DNA from: an uncultured Bacteroidales bacterium
GTDB lineage: Bacteria > Bacteroidota > Bacteroidia > Bacteroidales > F082
Length of the DNA stretch: 64,000 nucleotides
Reading direction: 5' to 3'
NCBI GenBank assembly: GCA_946405575.1
Contig: CAMJHP010000011.1
Coordinates: 1-64,000, forward strand
Below are positions 1 to 9,311 of the stretch, in pieces. Position 1 is the stretch's first letter. Every line of letters begins with the position of its first letter. The notes below the pieces were generated by a model. The model was not told the DNA's origin. It did not search any database and saw nothing but the letters and a program-made list of their open reading frames with translations. The position numbers and the translations under genes are program-made.

Positions 1-122
1 TGCACCGCATCCCTGAAGTCTACAGACTTCGGACACACTGGTTGAAACACTACCCGGCCTTGCCGATTCAGCTCATCTTGAATCAGTTGACCAATGTGTA
101 CATCTTTCATTGTAAAGTTCAT
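1..122 (-). CDS. Partial CDS (5' end only), MNFTMKDVHIGQLIQDELNRQGR...; possibly a small HTH-type Bacteroidetes regulator
   Basis: Open frame from ATG at 122 (or 110) to the window edge; TAAATTTG box upstream on the minus strand (148-155). N-terminus resembles 'HIGxLIxxxLxxQGR' small DNA-binding proteins, but the rest does not clearly match. Confidence 0.35.
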   Translation of the reverse strand, partial: MNFTMKDVHIGQLIQDELNRQGRVVFQPVCPKSVDFRDAV

Positions 123-320
123 AGTTTCAATTTTTTTAATCAAATTGCAAATTTAGAATGACGCGGAAAAAGAAAGCAAAAAAACAATAAAAAACTCAAT
201 CAAATATAATCAAAGAATTGAATGTTTATATATTTGACAATCAAAGTATAATTTAAAATATACAAAATAATCAAATTCCTTGCAGGAATTTTGATTAGAT
301 TCTTTAATTTCTCTACATCT

Positions 321-1994
321 TTATGATTTCCATTCTTTTAGATAGCCATGTAACACAATCTGCAAATTCGATTTGTTGCTGAAGATTTCATGCAGTTTAA
401 GTGATCGGGTCCACACTGCCTGATAGGTCTTACCTGTCAAAGCTGCAGCCTGTACCTCAGTGATACCAAGAACATATAAGCAGCAATAGACCACATCGGA
501 ACGATTCATTCGAGGAAACATCTCCATAATACGTACAGAAAACTTTGGAAAAACGGAATCCACCGCATTGACCAACATAGTCATCTGATTGTCAGAAAGC
601 ACTAATTCAGGGTAGGAAGAAAAAGCTTTCACGCTAGCCTCTTTTACCTTAAGAATCCTTTTACAAATCGGAGTTTCATAGAGTGTCTCCAATTTCTTGT
701 CGAACGACAATTTCTGAAAATCAGGATTAGAAATCACGCTGTCCAACTTCAACTGCAACGCTTTGATGGTCTCCTCTTTCTGTTGAGAGGCACTTTTCAC
801 CGACTCAATTTCATCCTCAAGTGTAGCCTGAATCTTTTCACGCGCCTCAATTTCTTTTTTATGCCAACGTTTACGCCTTACAAAAACAAAACTTACAATG
901 AAAAGCAGAGCTATGAGCAGCAACACACAAAAGATGACAAAAAGGAGTATGTCTTTATGCTTTGCATTCTGGCTATCAACCATAAAATCCTCAAACATAG
1001 ATTCCATCTTGGCCCTATCGCTACTCCGTCCAAAGTGTTGCAAATAAGCATCTGCCAATAGTTCACCGTAATACCCCGCCTTAATAGTATCTCCTAAAAT
1101 ATTGGAGATCTGTACAATACGAGAAAAAGACTTCAAGGTTTGGCGAGGCAACAAAGGATAGCTCCTTTCAAAGTTGTACAATGCCGAATCGTATTCATAA
1201 TCCTCATAGTAGAAATAACCCAATGAAAAACGCACCTGTCGTTTCAACCATATACTATTGGTTTCTTGCAAAGTATGATGCAGCAAGGCCAGCGAAGCCG
1301 TTTTCTCATTGGCATTGTACAAATCCAAAGCCCGATGGATGATGCTACAGAAATTCTGAAAGATATTGTCAGTCTTCAAACGCTCATGGATGCTATCTGA
1401 TTTTTTATAGTAATACATAGAGTTCACCTTGTCGCCTTGCGCCAAAATGACATCTCCCATTAACTCATAATTGGACGCCATCCCTTTTGCATCACACTCC
1501 TTCTTGAAACACTCGCTGGATCGTTCCAAACATTCCAACGCAGTACTCCAAGCATCATAAGTATAGAGGAACCACGCCAATCGGTCATAAATCAAAGCAG
1601 TAAAATGTTCATATTGTGCATTATTCTCCAAAGTCGAAAAAACAGAACGCTCACCTTTTATGCCTTCCATAATCCACAAAGCCTCTAGAAAATCGCTAAA
1701 CGCCTGGACATATTGCTTGGTTTCAATCTCTTCCATCAGTGCCTTATAATAATAGGCTTGGGCTTTCTGAAAACTCAAATCCTTATTGTGTCGGGAGTAG
1801 TCACGACCAGGCAAGACCGAATCGTATAGGTGGATCGCCGCCATAATCGAAACGCTGTCAGGTAAAGAATCCTTGAGGGCAAAGATGTTGTCTATTTTCG
1901 GCCAATTGGAAGTCAAAACTTCGTATTCCGCATTTTTGTTGGAGAAACACGCAGATAAAAAAAACAAAAAGGAACAATATAGGATTTTTTTCAT
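321..1994 (-). CDS. TPR-repeat regulatory protein with one TM segment, coiled coil and C-terminal HTH-like region
   Basis: Lipoprotein-like signal (FFLSACFS), TPR-like repeats, TM 'ILLFVIFCVLLLIALLFIVSFVFV', C-terminal 'NRSDVVYCCLYVLGITEVQAAALTGKTYQAVWTRSLKLHEIF'. Confidence 0.75.
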   Translation of the reverse strand: MKKILYCSFLFFLSACFSNKNAEYEVLTSNWPKIDNIFALKDSLPDSVSIMAAIHLYDSVLPGRDYSRHNKDLSFQKAQAYYYKALMEEIETKQYVQAFSDFLEALWIMEGIKGERSVFSTLENNAQYEHFTALIYDRLAWFLYTYDAWSTALECLERSSECFKKECDAKGMASNYELMGDVILAQGDKVNSMYYYKKSDSIHERLKTDNIFQNFCSIIHRALDLYNANEKTASLALLHHTLQETNSIWLKRQVRFSLGYFYYEDYEYDSALYNFERSYPLLPRQTLKSFSRIVQISNILGDTIKAGYYGELLADAYLQHFGRSSDRAKMESMFEDFMVDSQNAKHKDILLFVIFCVLLLIALLFIVSFVFVRRKRWHKKEIEAREKIQATLEDEIESVKSASQQKEETIKALQLKLDSVISNPDFQKLSFDKKLETLYETPICKRILKVKEASVKAFSSYPELVLSDNQMTMLVNAVDSVFPKFSVRIMEMFPRMNRSDVVYCCLYVLGITEVQAAALTGKTYQAVWTRSLKLHEIFSNKSNLQIVLHGYLKEWKS

Positions 1995-2018
1995 TACACA
2001 ATATCAATTTGTTAGGTG

Positions 2019-2026
2019 CAAAATTA
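2019..2026 (-). promoter_or_regulatory. Bacteroidetes -7 box (TAATTTTG) upstream of the TPR regulator
   Basis: Matches TAnnTTTG on the minus strand, about 25 bp before the start at 1994. Confidence 0.5.
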
Positions 2027-2068
2027 GAAAAAGATGCCTACTTGCAAAAAGATTGGGTAAAAAAAACA

Positions 2069-2101
2069 CGCGGCTATGGAAAATAATTCCATAGCCACGC
2101 G
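2069..2101 (-). terminator. Rho-independent terminator after the SPFH gene
   Basis: Inverted repeat CGCGGCTATGGAA / TTCCATAGCC(A)CGCG followed on the minus strand by a T-run. Confidence 0.75.
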
Positions 2102-2128
2102 ACATAATTATAAAATATCTGAATTTCT

Positions 2129-3076
2129 TTATTTGCCAAGCAGTTCCTTAATACCACCAAGCGACCCCAACAAATTGGAAGCTTCATAAGGCAAATACAC
2201 GGTTTTATTCTGTTGACCTCCAGCAACTTCCTTAAGCGTCTCGATGTATTTGACTGCCAACAAGTAGTTGACAGGATCCGCACCACGGTCAGCAACTGCT
2301 TCGGAAATATTGCGAATAGCGGCAGCTTCAGCCTCGGCTTGAAGCACCTTAGCTTTAGCCTCACCTTCAGCCTTCAGGATGTTGGCCTGTTTCTCAGCCT
2401 CAGCCGCATTGATTTCCGCCTGCTTCTCACCTTCTGAATTCAATATTTGTGCCTGCTTCTCACCTTCGGCCTTCAATATTTCAGCACGACGGTTACGCTC
2501 CGCCTGCATCTGAAGTTCCATCGTCCGACGAATGCTTTCAGGCGGAGTGATATCTTGCAATTCAACGCGATTCACTTTCACACCCCACTTGTTGGTAGCA
2601 TCATCAAGCACATTACGAAGTTTAGAATTTATAGTGTCACGCGAAGTCAAAGTTTCATCAAGTTCCATTTCACCAACCACATTACGGAGCGTAGTTTGCG
2701 TCAGTTTCTCTATGGCAACAGGAAGATTCTGAATCTCATAGACCGCTTTCATTGGGTCAACAATTTGGAAATAAAGCAAGGCATTGATTTCTGTCATCAC
2801 ATTATCCTTCGTGATAACACTCTGTTTGTCAAAATCATACACCTGTTCACGCATATCAATGCGAGAAGTACGCGTCATAGCACCATTCTGGCGTCGAACA
2901 ATGGTTTCTTTGGCTTGCTCAACGATAGGTAAAATGACATTAATACCCGCATTCAATGTGCGGTTATACTTACCTAAACGTTCGACAATCATTGTTTCCG
3001 ACTGGGAAACAATCTTGATTCCCCTTAGGATGTAAAACACCACGAGAACCACTAATACAATAAGGACATAATTCAT
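2129..3076 (-). CDS. SPFH/band-7 (stomatin/QmcA-like) membrane protein
   Basis: N-terminal TM then 'IVSQSETMIVERLGKYNRTLNAGINVILPIVEQAK', and an EGEKQA-rich coiled coil. Confidence 0.93.
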   Translation of the reverse strand: MNYVLIVLVVLVVFYILRGIKIVSQSETMIVERLGKYNRTLNAGINVILPIVEQAKETIVRRQNGAMTRTSRIDMREQVYDFDKQSVITKDNVMTEINALLYFQIVDPMKAVYEIQNLPVAIEKLTQTTLRNVVGEMELDETLTSRDTINSKLRNVLDDATNKWGVKVNRVELQDITPPESIRRTMELQMQAERNRRAEILKAEGEKQAQILNSEGEKQAEINAAEAEKQANILKAEGEAKAKVLQAEAEAAAIRNISEAVADRGADPVNYLLAVKYIETLKEVAGGQQNKTVYLPYEASNLLGSLGGIKELLGK

Positions 3077-3163
3077 AATGTTGATTGTTTATTGAACTGA
3101 TATGTTATTTCACAATTTCATAGTTTTAAGGCTGATACAGGATTAAAGAACTCACATCAAATC

Positions 3164-3601
3164 CTAATTACAACTTCTAACAGTAACAATGATGCTGTCC
3201 AACTTAATAATCTCGACCGACTGACCCTTTTCAATGACTGAACCATCTACAGAAACCGCTTTCCAATCATCGCCGTCAATGGCAACACGTCCGGTATGGT
3301 GTTCGGAATCGACACGTTCCGACACCACCCCTTTTCGTCCAATGATGGCATCAGCATTAGTCTTCACATCCTTAGACCTTTTTTCAAGGAAACGCATCAC
3401 AATGGGCCTGAGGAAAACGAAAGTAAGCAGCGACACGACGGCAAAGATAACAATTTGCCATGTGATGTTGGCACCCAGTCCTGTGGCCAAAGCCGACAGG
3501 GTAGCCCCAACAGCGAAGCAGATAGACCCGAAACCTGCTGTGCAGATTTCAACAATTACGAGAATGATTGCGACAATAAGCCAAATTTGATATGCTTGCA
3601 T
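3164..3601 (-). CDS. NfeD family protein
   Basis: TM segments plus OB-fold-like 'ADAIIGRKGVVSERVDSEHHTGRVAIDGDDWKAVSVDGSVIEKGQSVEII'; paired with the SPFH gene. Confidence 0.9.
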   Translation of the reverse strand: MQAYQIWLIVAIILVIVEICTAGFGSICFAVGATLSALATGLGANITWQIVIFAVVSLLTFVFLRPIVMRFLEKRSKDVKTNADAIIGRKGVVSERVDSEHHTGRVAIDGDDWKAVSVDGSVIEKGQSVEIIKLDSIIVTVRSCN

Positions 3602-3621
3602 AGCTATTTGTTTTTACGTTG

Positions 3622-3629
3622 CAAATATA
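3622..3629 (-). promoter_or_regulatory. Bacteroidetes -7 box (TATATTTG) upstream of the nfeD-like gene
   Basis: TAnnTTTG on the minus strand, about 20 bp before the start. Confidence 0.5.
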
Positions 3630-3650
3630 CTCTATTTCTGTTTACAAAAA

Positions 3651-3674
3651 AAAGGTTGCAAGATTGCAACCTTT
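3651..3674 (-). terminator. Rho-independent terminator after the glycogen synthase/phosphorylase gene
   Basis: AAAGGTTGCAA-GA-TTGCAACCTTT hairpin followed by a T-run on the minus strand. Confidence 0.75.
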
Positions 3675-3685
3675 CATTCCATAGT

Positions 3686-6600
3686 TTAAATCCACTTCAC
3701 AAGTGGGAAATCTTGTCGATGTGGCAGCATCTCATTAGTGGGATAGACACGGAAAGTGAAATTGTATACTCCAGCATGCGTAATAGGAACTTTGATATAG
3801 TATTTCACCCAACCATCGCCAGAGTCAACGAGTTTCATCTTGTCGACTTCAGTGATTTCATCGACCACATCATTGCTCTTACTGCCAAACAGCAACTCGA
3901 TGGCCAAATCGCCAGGTTCGAGGTCGGGTGTGAGCAGCGTGATTTCGGCAATGAACTGTTCACCAAAGGTCAACGGACGCACATCAGTGTCAGGCAAAAT
4001 CAACGACTTTACCTCCACCTTATCCCAATTGTTGCGTACGCGCGTCTTCCATGCATTAATCTCGAAGGCCTTTTGATAACGGTTGGCTCGCATCCAGTGG
4101 GTCCGCTCGATCAACTTGTTGTAGTACTTCTCAAAATAGTCGTCCATCATACGTTTCATAGTGAAACGCGGTGAAATCTCGTTCAAGCATTTCTTTATGG
4201 CAGCCACCCATCCAGTAGGGACTTCATGCACATTGCGGGCATAATAGAGAGGAACTATCTCATTTTCAAGCGTATTGTAAATCGTCTCAGCATCCATCTC
4301 GTCCTGATAACGCTGATCCTGGTAGGTCCGTTTCTCCTGAATAGCCCAGCCAGCATCGGGGCGATATCCTTCTGCCCACCAGCCATCCAAGACAGAGAAG
4401 TTGAGTACACCGTTCATTACAGCTTTCTCCCCACTTGTTCCTGAAGCTTCAAGAGGACGTGTTGGCGTGTTAAGCCACACATCCACGCCACTAGTCAATC
4501 GGCTGCCGAGTTCCATATCATAGTTGCTGATAAATAGAATCTTACCGATAAACTCAGGACGACGTGAGATGTCGATAATCATCTTGATGAGGTCTTGGCC
4601 TGCCTTGTCATTGGGGTGAGCTTTACCAGCAAAGAGGAAGATAACGGGGCGCTTCGGGTCGTTGACCAACTGCGACAACCGCTCCAAGTTGCCAAACAGC
4701 AAATGGGCGCGCTTGTATGTGGCAAAACGACGAGCAAAGCCAACGATTAAGGCGTTCTCGTTCAGGTTACTAGTGGTTTGCATTATCAGCTTCGGGCTTT
4801 CCTGACGCTGACGCATATCCTCCTTAATCTTCTCTGAGAGATAGGCTATCAACTCGTGCTTCAGCTGTTTGCGGATGTTCCATATGGTGTCATCCGGCAC
4901 CTCGTTGATATGCCCCCACATCTTTACATCCGACTGGTTTCCAATATAATCCGACCCAAAGGTCTCTTTGTATAGACACTGCCACAGGCGATTGCTCCAT
5001 GTGGGCAGATGCACACCATTGGTGACGTATCCGATGTGGTTCTCCTCGGCAAAATAGCCAGGCCACAGCGGCTGGAACATCTCCCTCGACACACGACCAT
5101 GAATCTTACTTACACCATTCACCTCCTGACTGAGGTTGGTGGCCAACACACTCATCGAGAACTTCTCATTCGGGTTGTTGGGGTTGAAACGGCCCAAGCC
5201 CATAAAACGTTCCCAACTGATGTTCATACGGTTGGCATAATGCGGCATATAGGTACGGATAAGATGCTCCTCAAAGGCATCGTGTCCTGCAGGCACAGGA
5301 GTGTGTGTCGTAAACAAGGTGGAAGCCCTGACCAACTCAAGTGCCACATCAAAGTCAAGGTTATGCTTGTTGATGTAAACGCGCAGACGCTCCAAACCGC
5401 TGAAAGCAGCATGACCTTCGTTGCAGTGATAAATCGTAGGTTTGAGGCCCAAAGCTTCGAGCAAGCGAATGCCTCCCACTCCAAGGAACATCTCCTGCTT
5501 AATACGCATTTCGCTGTCGCCTCCATAGAGTCGACTCGTGATACCGCGATCCTCAGGCAAGTTCTCTTCGATGTCAGTGTCGAGGAGGTACAATCCTACC
5601 CTTCCCACGTTGACACGCCAAGCTTTGGCATACACCGAACGTCCTGGGAAGGCAATACTCACCATCACCCAGTCACCGTTTTCATTACGAACAGGCTGCA
5701 ACGGCAGTTGAGAAAACTTCTGCGGGATATATTCGGCTCTTTGTTCGCCCGAAACGGTAATTTCCTGAGTGAAATAACCATAACGGTACAATAGTCCAAT
5801 ACCCACCATATTTGCATTGGAATCTGATGCCTGCTTCATATAGTCACCAGCCAATATACCGAGTCCTCCAGAATAAATCTTCAGGCTCTTCATCAAGCCA
5901 TATTCCATGCTAAAATAGGCAATGAGATCCTTTTGTTGTGTCGGCTGCGCCAAATATTGCTTGAACTGGTCGTACACCTTATTCAATCGATTCACAAAGT
6001 CCTCGTTGTTTTCCAAGTCCTTGATTTGCTCAACGGAAAGGCCCTCCATCAAAGCCACAGGGTTTTGCTCAGTAGCCTTCCATGCCAAAGGATCGATAGA
6101 CTCAAAAAGCTCAATGGCATCCACATTCCAGCACCACCAGATATTGCGTGATAGTTCCTCTAACTTGCGCATTTCCTCCGAATAGACAGGCTTCACCAAA
6201 ACCTTCTTCCAACTCGGGGAATCTTTCTTTTGGTAAACCACCTCATGCAACAGTTCGGCATAAGGCACTGGTTCCATCATATAATGGCGACCACCCGATT
6301 TCTCGAGTGCAATATCCCAAGCTTTCTGATAGCTGACGATAATGTCTTTCCACAGCAACTTGTTAGCCACCTGCAAGGCCGATTCCGAGGTCTCGGCCAT
6401 ACCTTTATTAGTCAAAGTCAGGAAGTGGCGCAAAGCGGAAACGATTTCATCTATCACCTTGTTGGAATCGCCTTGCTTTCGTGGCACCACAGTCACCGCC
6501 TCGTTGTCTTTGCATTCCTGCTGCACAAACTTACCGAAGCCAGAGACATCTGAGGTCAAGGTCGGGATGCCCATAGAGACACTCTCAAGTGGAGTGTAGC

Positions 6601-7930
6601 CCCAAGGTTCATAATACGACGGAAACACCGAGAAATCGAATGCGGCAAGAAATTCCGAATAAGTCAGGTTGAAGATGCCATCGCTACCGTTGAGGTATGC
6701 TGGCACAAACATTACCTTCACCTTGTCATTGGCATCATTCTGCAAACCAGAATTGCGCAGGGTGTTCAGAATCGCATCATTTTCATACTCAAAGACATGG
6801 TGCGTGGCGGGAAAGTCAGTGTGTCCCATAATGGCATTAGTGCCATCGAGGCGGTGCTGCAAATCCTTGGATGGTCCTGCAATGTTGCTCGGCACGGCAA
6901 TCACACCGAGTACTGTGCGGTTAAGGTTCTTGTCCTCGTTCAGACGGCGCAAGGCCTCAATGAAAAGGTCAATGCCCTTGTTCTTGAACTCGTAGCGACC
7001 GCTGTTGAGTACCATCAGGCAGTTTGGATCAAGGGATTCGCCGCACAAGGTTCCAGCAATTTTTAAAATCTGTTCGCGCGTAGCCTTGCGTTTCTCGACA
7101 AACTCAGTATTGTCTTTCCTGAAGGTATGATCTATACCATTTTTAGTCACCACATCGGGTTTGCGATATAGGAACTGCTCACACTCTTGCGCTGTGATGT
7201 CACTCACCGTCGTGAAGGCATCAGCGTTCTTGGCAGCCTTCTGTTCCATCGATTGCTGCGAGACCACGTTGAACTGCATAGCCATCACCGAAGGCAGGTA
7301 GGTCTTCAGATTGTCGTAGAGCGGCAGTCCGTTGCCAGAGATAGCTCTGCCGAGATAGGTGGCATGTGTGGTGAACACCGTTGCAATCTGTGGACAATGC
7401 TCTTTCAAATAAAGCACACCTGAACCCGTCATCCACTCGTGGAACTGAGCCACAATGTTGCTGGTTTGTTGCAAATAGAAATTGCAGAAACTCTCAATCA
7501 CTTGACCAGCAGAATAGCCAAACAACACTGGCTCAATATAATCCCACTGACCACGGATACTATCCAACTCATATTGCTCCCAAAGATGTCCAAGTATTTC
7601 ATTCTTAGACTGATAAAGTGGTGTATAATCCACTAATATGGCGATGGGACTGCTTTCAATTTTCCATCTTCCAATGCGGAATTTCAGGCCTTGACTCAAA
7701 GCCCTTTCACGCCATTCGGGAAAGAGTTCATTGTCTTCAACAAAATATAGTGTTTCGTGTGCTTCCTTCACAACATCAGGACCAACCGTAATATAATGGT
7801 CACCAAGTAATTGACGCATTACATTCGACTTCGTGGAAAGCACCGTATAGATGCCGCCCACCATATTACATACTTCCCAAGAGGTTTCAAAAAGGTATTC
7901 AGGGCTTTTCATGTCAGATTTAGGATTCAA
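3686..7930 (-). CDS. Fusion protein: GT3-type glycogen synthase (N-terminal) plus alpha-glucan phosphorylase (C-terminal)
   Basis: N-half 'YLFETSWEVCNMVGGIYTVLSTKSNVM' resembles eukaryotic-type glycogen synthase. C-half 'LEELSRNIWWCWNVDAIELFE...' and PLP-region 'EASGTSGEKAVMNGVLNFSVLDGWWAEGY' match alpha-glucan phosphorylase. Confidence 0.9.
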   Translation of the reverse strand: MNPKSDMKSPEYLFETSWEVCNMVGGIYTVLSTKSNVMRQLLGDHYITVGPDVVKEAHETLYFVEDNELFPEWRERALSQGLKFRIGRWKIESSPIAILVDYTPLYQSKNEILGHLWEQYELDSIRGQWDYIEPVLFGYSAGQVIESFCNFYLQQTSNIVAQFHEWMTGSGVLYLKEHCPQIATVFTTHATYLGRAISGNGLPLYDNLKTYLPSVMAMQFNVVSQQSMEQKAAKNADAFTTVSDITAQECEQFLYRKPDVVTKNGIDHTFRKDNTEFVEKRKATREQILKIAGTLCGESLDPNCLMVLNSGRYEFKNKGIDLFIEALRRLNEDKNLNRTVLGVIAVPSNIAGPSKDLQHRLDGTNAIMGHTDFPATHHVFEYENDAILNTLRNSGLQNDANDKVKVMFVPAYLNGSDGIFNLTYSEFLAAFDFSVFPSYYEPWGYTPLESVSMGIPTLTSDVSGFGKFVQQECKDNEAVTVVPRKQGDSNKVIDEIVSALRHFLTLTNKGMAETSESALQVANKLLWKDIIVSYQKAWDIALEKSGGRHYMMEPVPYAELLHEVVYQKKDSPSWKKVLVKPVYSEEMRKLEELSRNIWWCWNVDAIELFESIDPLAWKATEQNPVALMEGLSVEQIKDLENNEDFVNRLNKVYDQFKQYLAQPTQQKDLIAYFSMEYGLMKSLKIYSGGLGILAGDYMKQASDSNANMVGIGLLYRYGYFTQEITVSGEQRAEYIPQKFSQLPLQPVRNENGDWVMVSIAFPGRSVYAKAWRVNVGRVGLYLLDTDIEENLPEDRGITSRLYGGDSEMRIKQEMFLGVGGIRLLEALGLKPTIYHCNEGHAAFSGLERLRVYINKHNLDFDVALELVRASTLFTTHTPVPAGHDAFEEHLIRTYMPHYANRMNISWERFMGLGRFNPNNPNEKFSMSVLATNLSQEVNGVSKIHGRVSREMFQPLWPGYFAEENHIGYVTNGVHLPTWSNRLWQCLYKETFGSDYIGNQSDVKMWGHINEVPDDTIWNIRKQLKHELIAYLSEKIKEDMRQRQESPKLIMQTTSNLNENALIVGFARRFATYKRAHLLFGNLERLSQLVNDPKRPVIFLFAGKAHPNDKAGQDLIKMIIDISRRPEFIGKILFISNYDMELGSRLTSGVDVWLNTPTRPLEASGTSGEKAVMNGVLNFSVLDGWWAEGYRPDAGWAIQEKRTYQDQRYQDEMDAETIYNTLENEIVPLYYARNVHEVPTGWVAAIKKCLNEISPRFTMKRMMDDYFEKYYNKLIERTHWMRANRYQKAFEINAWKTRVRNNWDKVEVKSLILPDTDVRPLTFGEQFIAEITLLTPDLEPGDLAIELLFGSKSNDVVDEITEVDKMKLVDSGDGWVKYYIKVPITHAGVYNFTFRVYPTNEMLPHRQDFPLVKWI

Positions 7931-7960
7931 AGATTTAAAATTAAAAATTCAATATTTAGT

Positions 7961-8080
7961 TTCCCCTTCGGGGAATGGAGTGTTTGTCTCGTTGTCCAGC
8001 GGCGACAAAAACAGTTTCTGACTTGTAGCCGTTGCAATCGCCGCAGGATAACTCTTATTCCTACTCCATTCCCCGTAGGA
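7961..8080. repeat. Intergenic long-loop inverted repeat
   Basis: GGGGAATGGAGT (7970-7981) and ACTCCATTCCCC (8063-8074), 12 bp perfect; nested TTCCCC-TTCG-GGGAA hairpin. Confidence 0.7.
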
Positions 8081-8087
8081 GAATCTT

Positions 8088-9287
8088 TTACTCTACTTTT
8101 GCCACTTTCCGTTTCGACAGTTTCGTCACCCTATCGGTAAAGTCGGTCAGCACATTCATATAGTTGACATACGCGTCATATGGTGAGGCATAGTGGTTGA
8201 AATACTTATGCACCACACCGTCGGAAAGCCACTTCGTACACATATAATAGAAATGGTCAGAGGTCTGGAGCATAGTCCAATCCTGCTGTAGCTCCTCGTC
8301 CTTGATGCGGTGTACCTTGGCGTTCAAGTCGTACAACGCACGGAAAGCATCATCCTGCAAGGGATTGCCAAGCCATGCTGTAAGGTCGCGCTCCTCGTCG
8401 CTCCACGACAACACATTAGGAACATTGACGGCACTCACTGGTTGTAAAGCCTTAGCCAACTCCTGCGGGGTGGCGAACTTAAAATGGCTGCCTTTCAGGA
8501 TAGCCTCGGGCAGGCACTCCATAAAGTCGAAGATACCCGTCTCTGCCGACTGATGCTCACCGAAGGTCTCGTAGTCCATAAAGATATTGACCACTTCTTC
8601 CTCTTCCGGCAAGGCATTCAGCCAATTGACGAAGTCCTCAGCACGGAAACTATCCTGCACGAAACGGAAGGCAATCTCGTCACTGAACTTGAAGTTACGA
8701 AGCAAAACTTTCAGCTTCGGGTTGATGGCATTGGCATACATATAGTTGGGACTCTTCCAACCTAATATATGTTTGGCGCCTTCAGTAAGCATAAGGTTAT
8801 AACCCATATCGGCAACCGCTGCTCCGATTTCGTCGCTATAAATCAACTCGGTGTTGCGGAAAGTCTTTGGCGTGATGCCAAACACTTCCTTCATTTTGTG
8901 CTTGTGGGCCGTCACCTGACGTTTGAATTCATCAAGATTCGACAGTGAGGAAAGCGAATGTGCGTAAGTCTCGGATAGCACTTCTACCTTACCCGTGGCG
9001 ACAAGCTTTTGGAAGCTCTCCAACACCTCTGGAGCGAATTGTTCCATCTGCTCGATGACCACACCCGAGAACGAGAAAGCGAACTTGACCTTATCTCCAA
9101 ACTTCTCAATTTGGCGCATCAAGAGTTCGTTCATAGGCAGATAACACTTCTCAGCCACGCGCCGCATAATCATACGGTTGCTGTAGTCGTCATAGTAATA
9201 ATGTTTCTTCCCTATTTCGAAGAAACGATACGTGCGAAGCCTGTAAGGCTGATGCACTTGGAAATAGAAACAGATTGATTTGCTCAT
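8088..9287 (-). CDS. Glycoside hydrolase family 57 (alpha-amylase/4-alpha-glucanotransferase-like)
   Basis: 'ICFYFQVHQPYRLRTYRFFEIG', 'FRNTELIYSDEI', 'NIFMDYETFGEHQ' are GH57-type motifs. Confidence 0.9.
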   Translation of the reverse strand: MSKSICFYFQVHQPYRLRTYRFFEIGKKHYYYDDYSNRMIMRRVAEKCYLPMNELLMRQIEKFGDKVKFAFSFSGVVIEQMEQFAPEVLESFQKLVATGKVEVLSETYAHSLSSLSNLDEFKRQVTAHKHKMKEVFGITPKTFRNTELIYSDEIGAAVADMGYNLMLTEGAKHILGWKSPNYMYANAINPKLKVLLRNFKFSDEIAFRFVQDSFRAEDFVNWLNALPEEEEVVNIFMDYETFGEHQSAETGIFDFMECLPEAILKGSHFKFATPQELAKALQPVSAVNVPNVLSWSDEERDLTAWLGNPLQDDAFRALYDLNAKVHRIKDEELQQDWTMLQTSDHFYYMCTKWLSDGVVHKYFNHYASPYDAYVNYMNVLTDFTDRVTKLSKRKVAKVE

Positions 9288-9311
9288 ATTATGTATTATT
9301 TATTATTCTAA

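Noticed and set aside
981-1010. ATAGATTCC sequence as another palindromic element copy
   Set aside because: Lacks the ATGTCAT end at the expected distance and lacks inverted arms; chance match in the TPR gene.
3296-4174. 292-aa plus-strand ORF
   Set aside because: Antisense across the NfeD gene, a terminator and the synthase-phosphorylase gene.
5009-5794. 261-aa plus-strand ORF
   Set aside because: Antisense to the phosphorylase half of the 1414-aa protein; no recognisable motifs.
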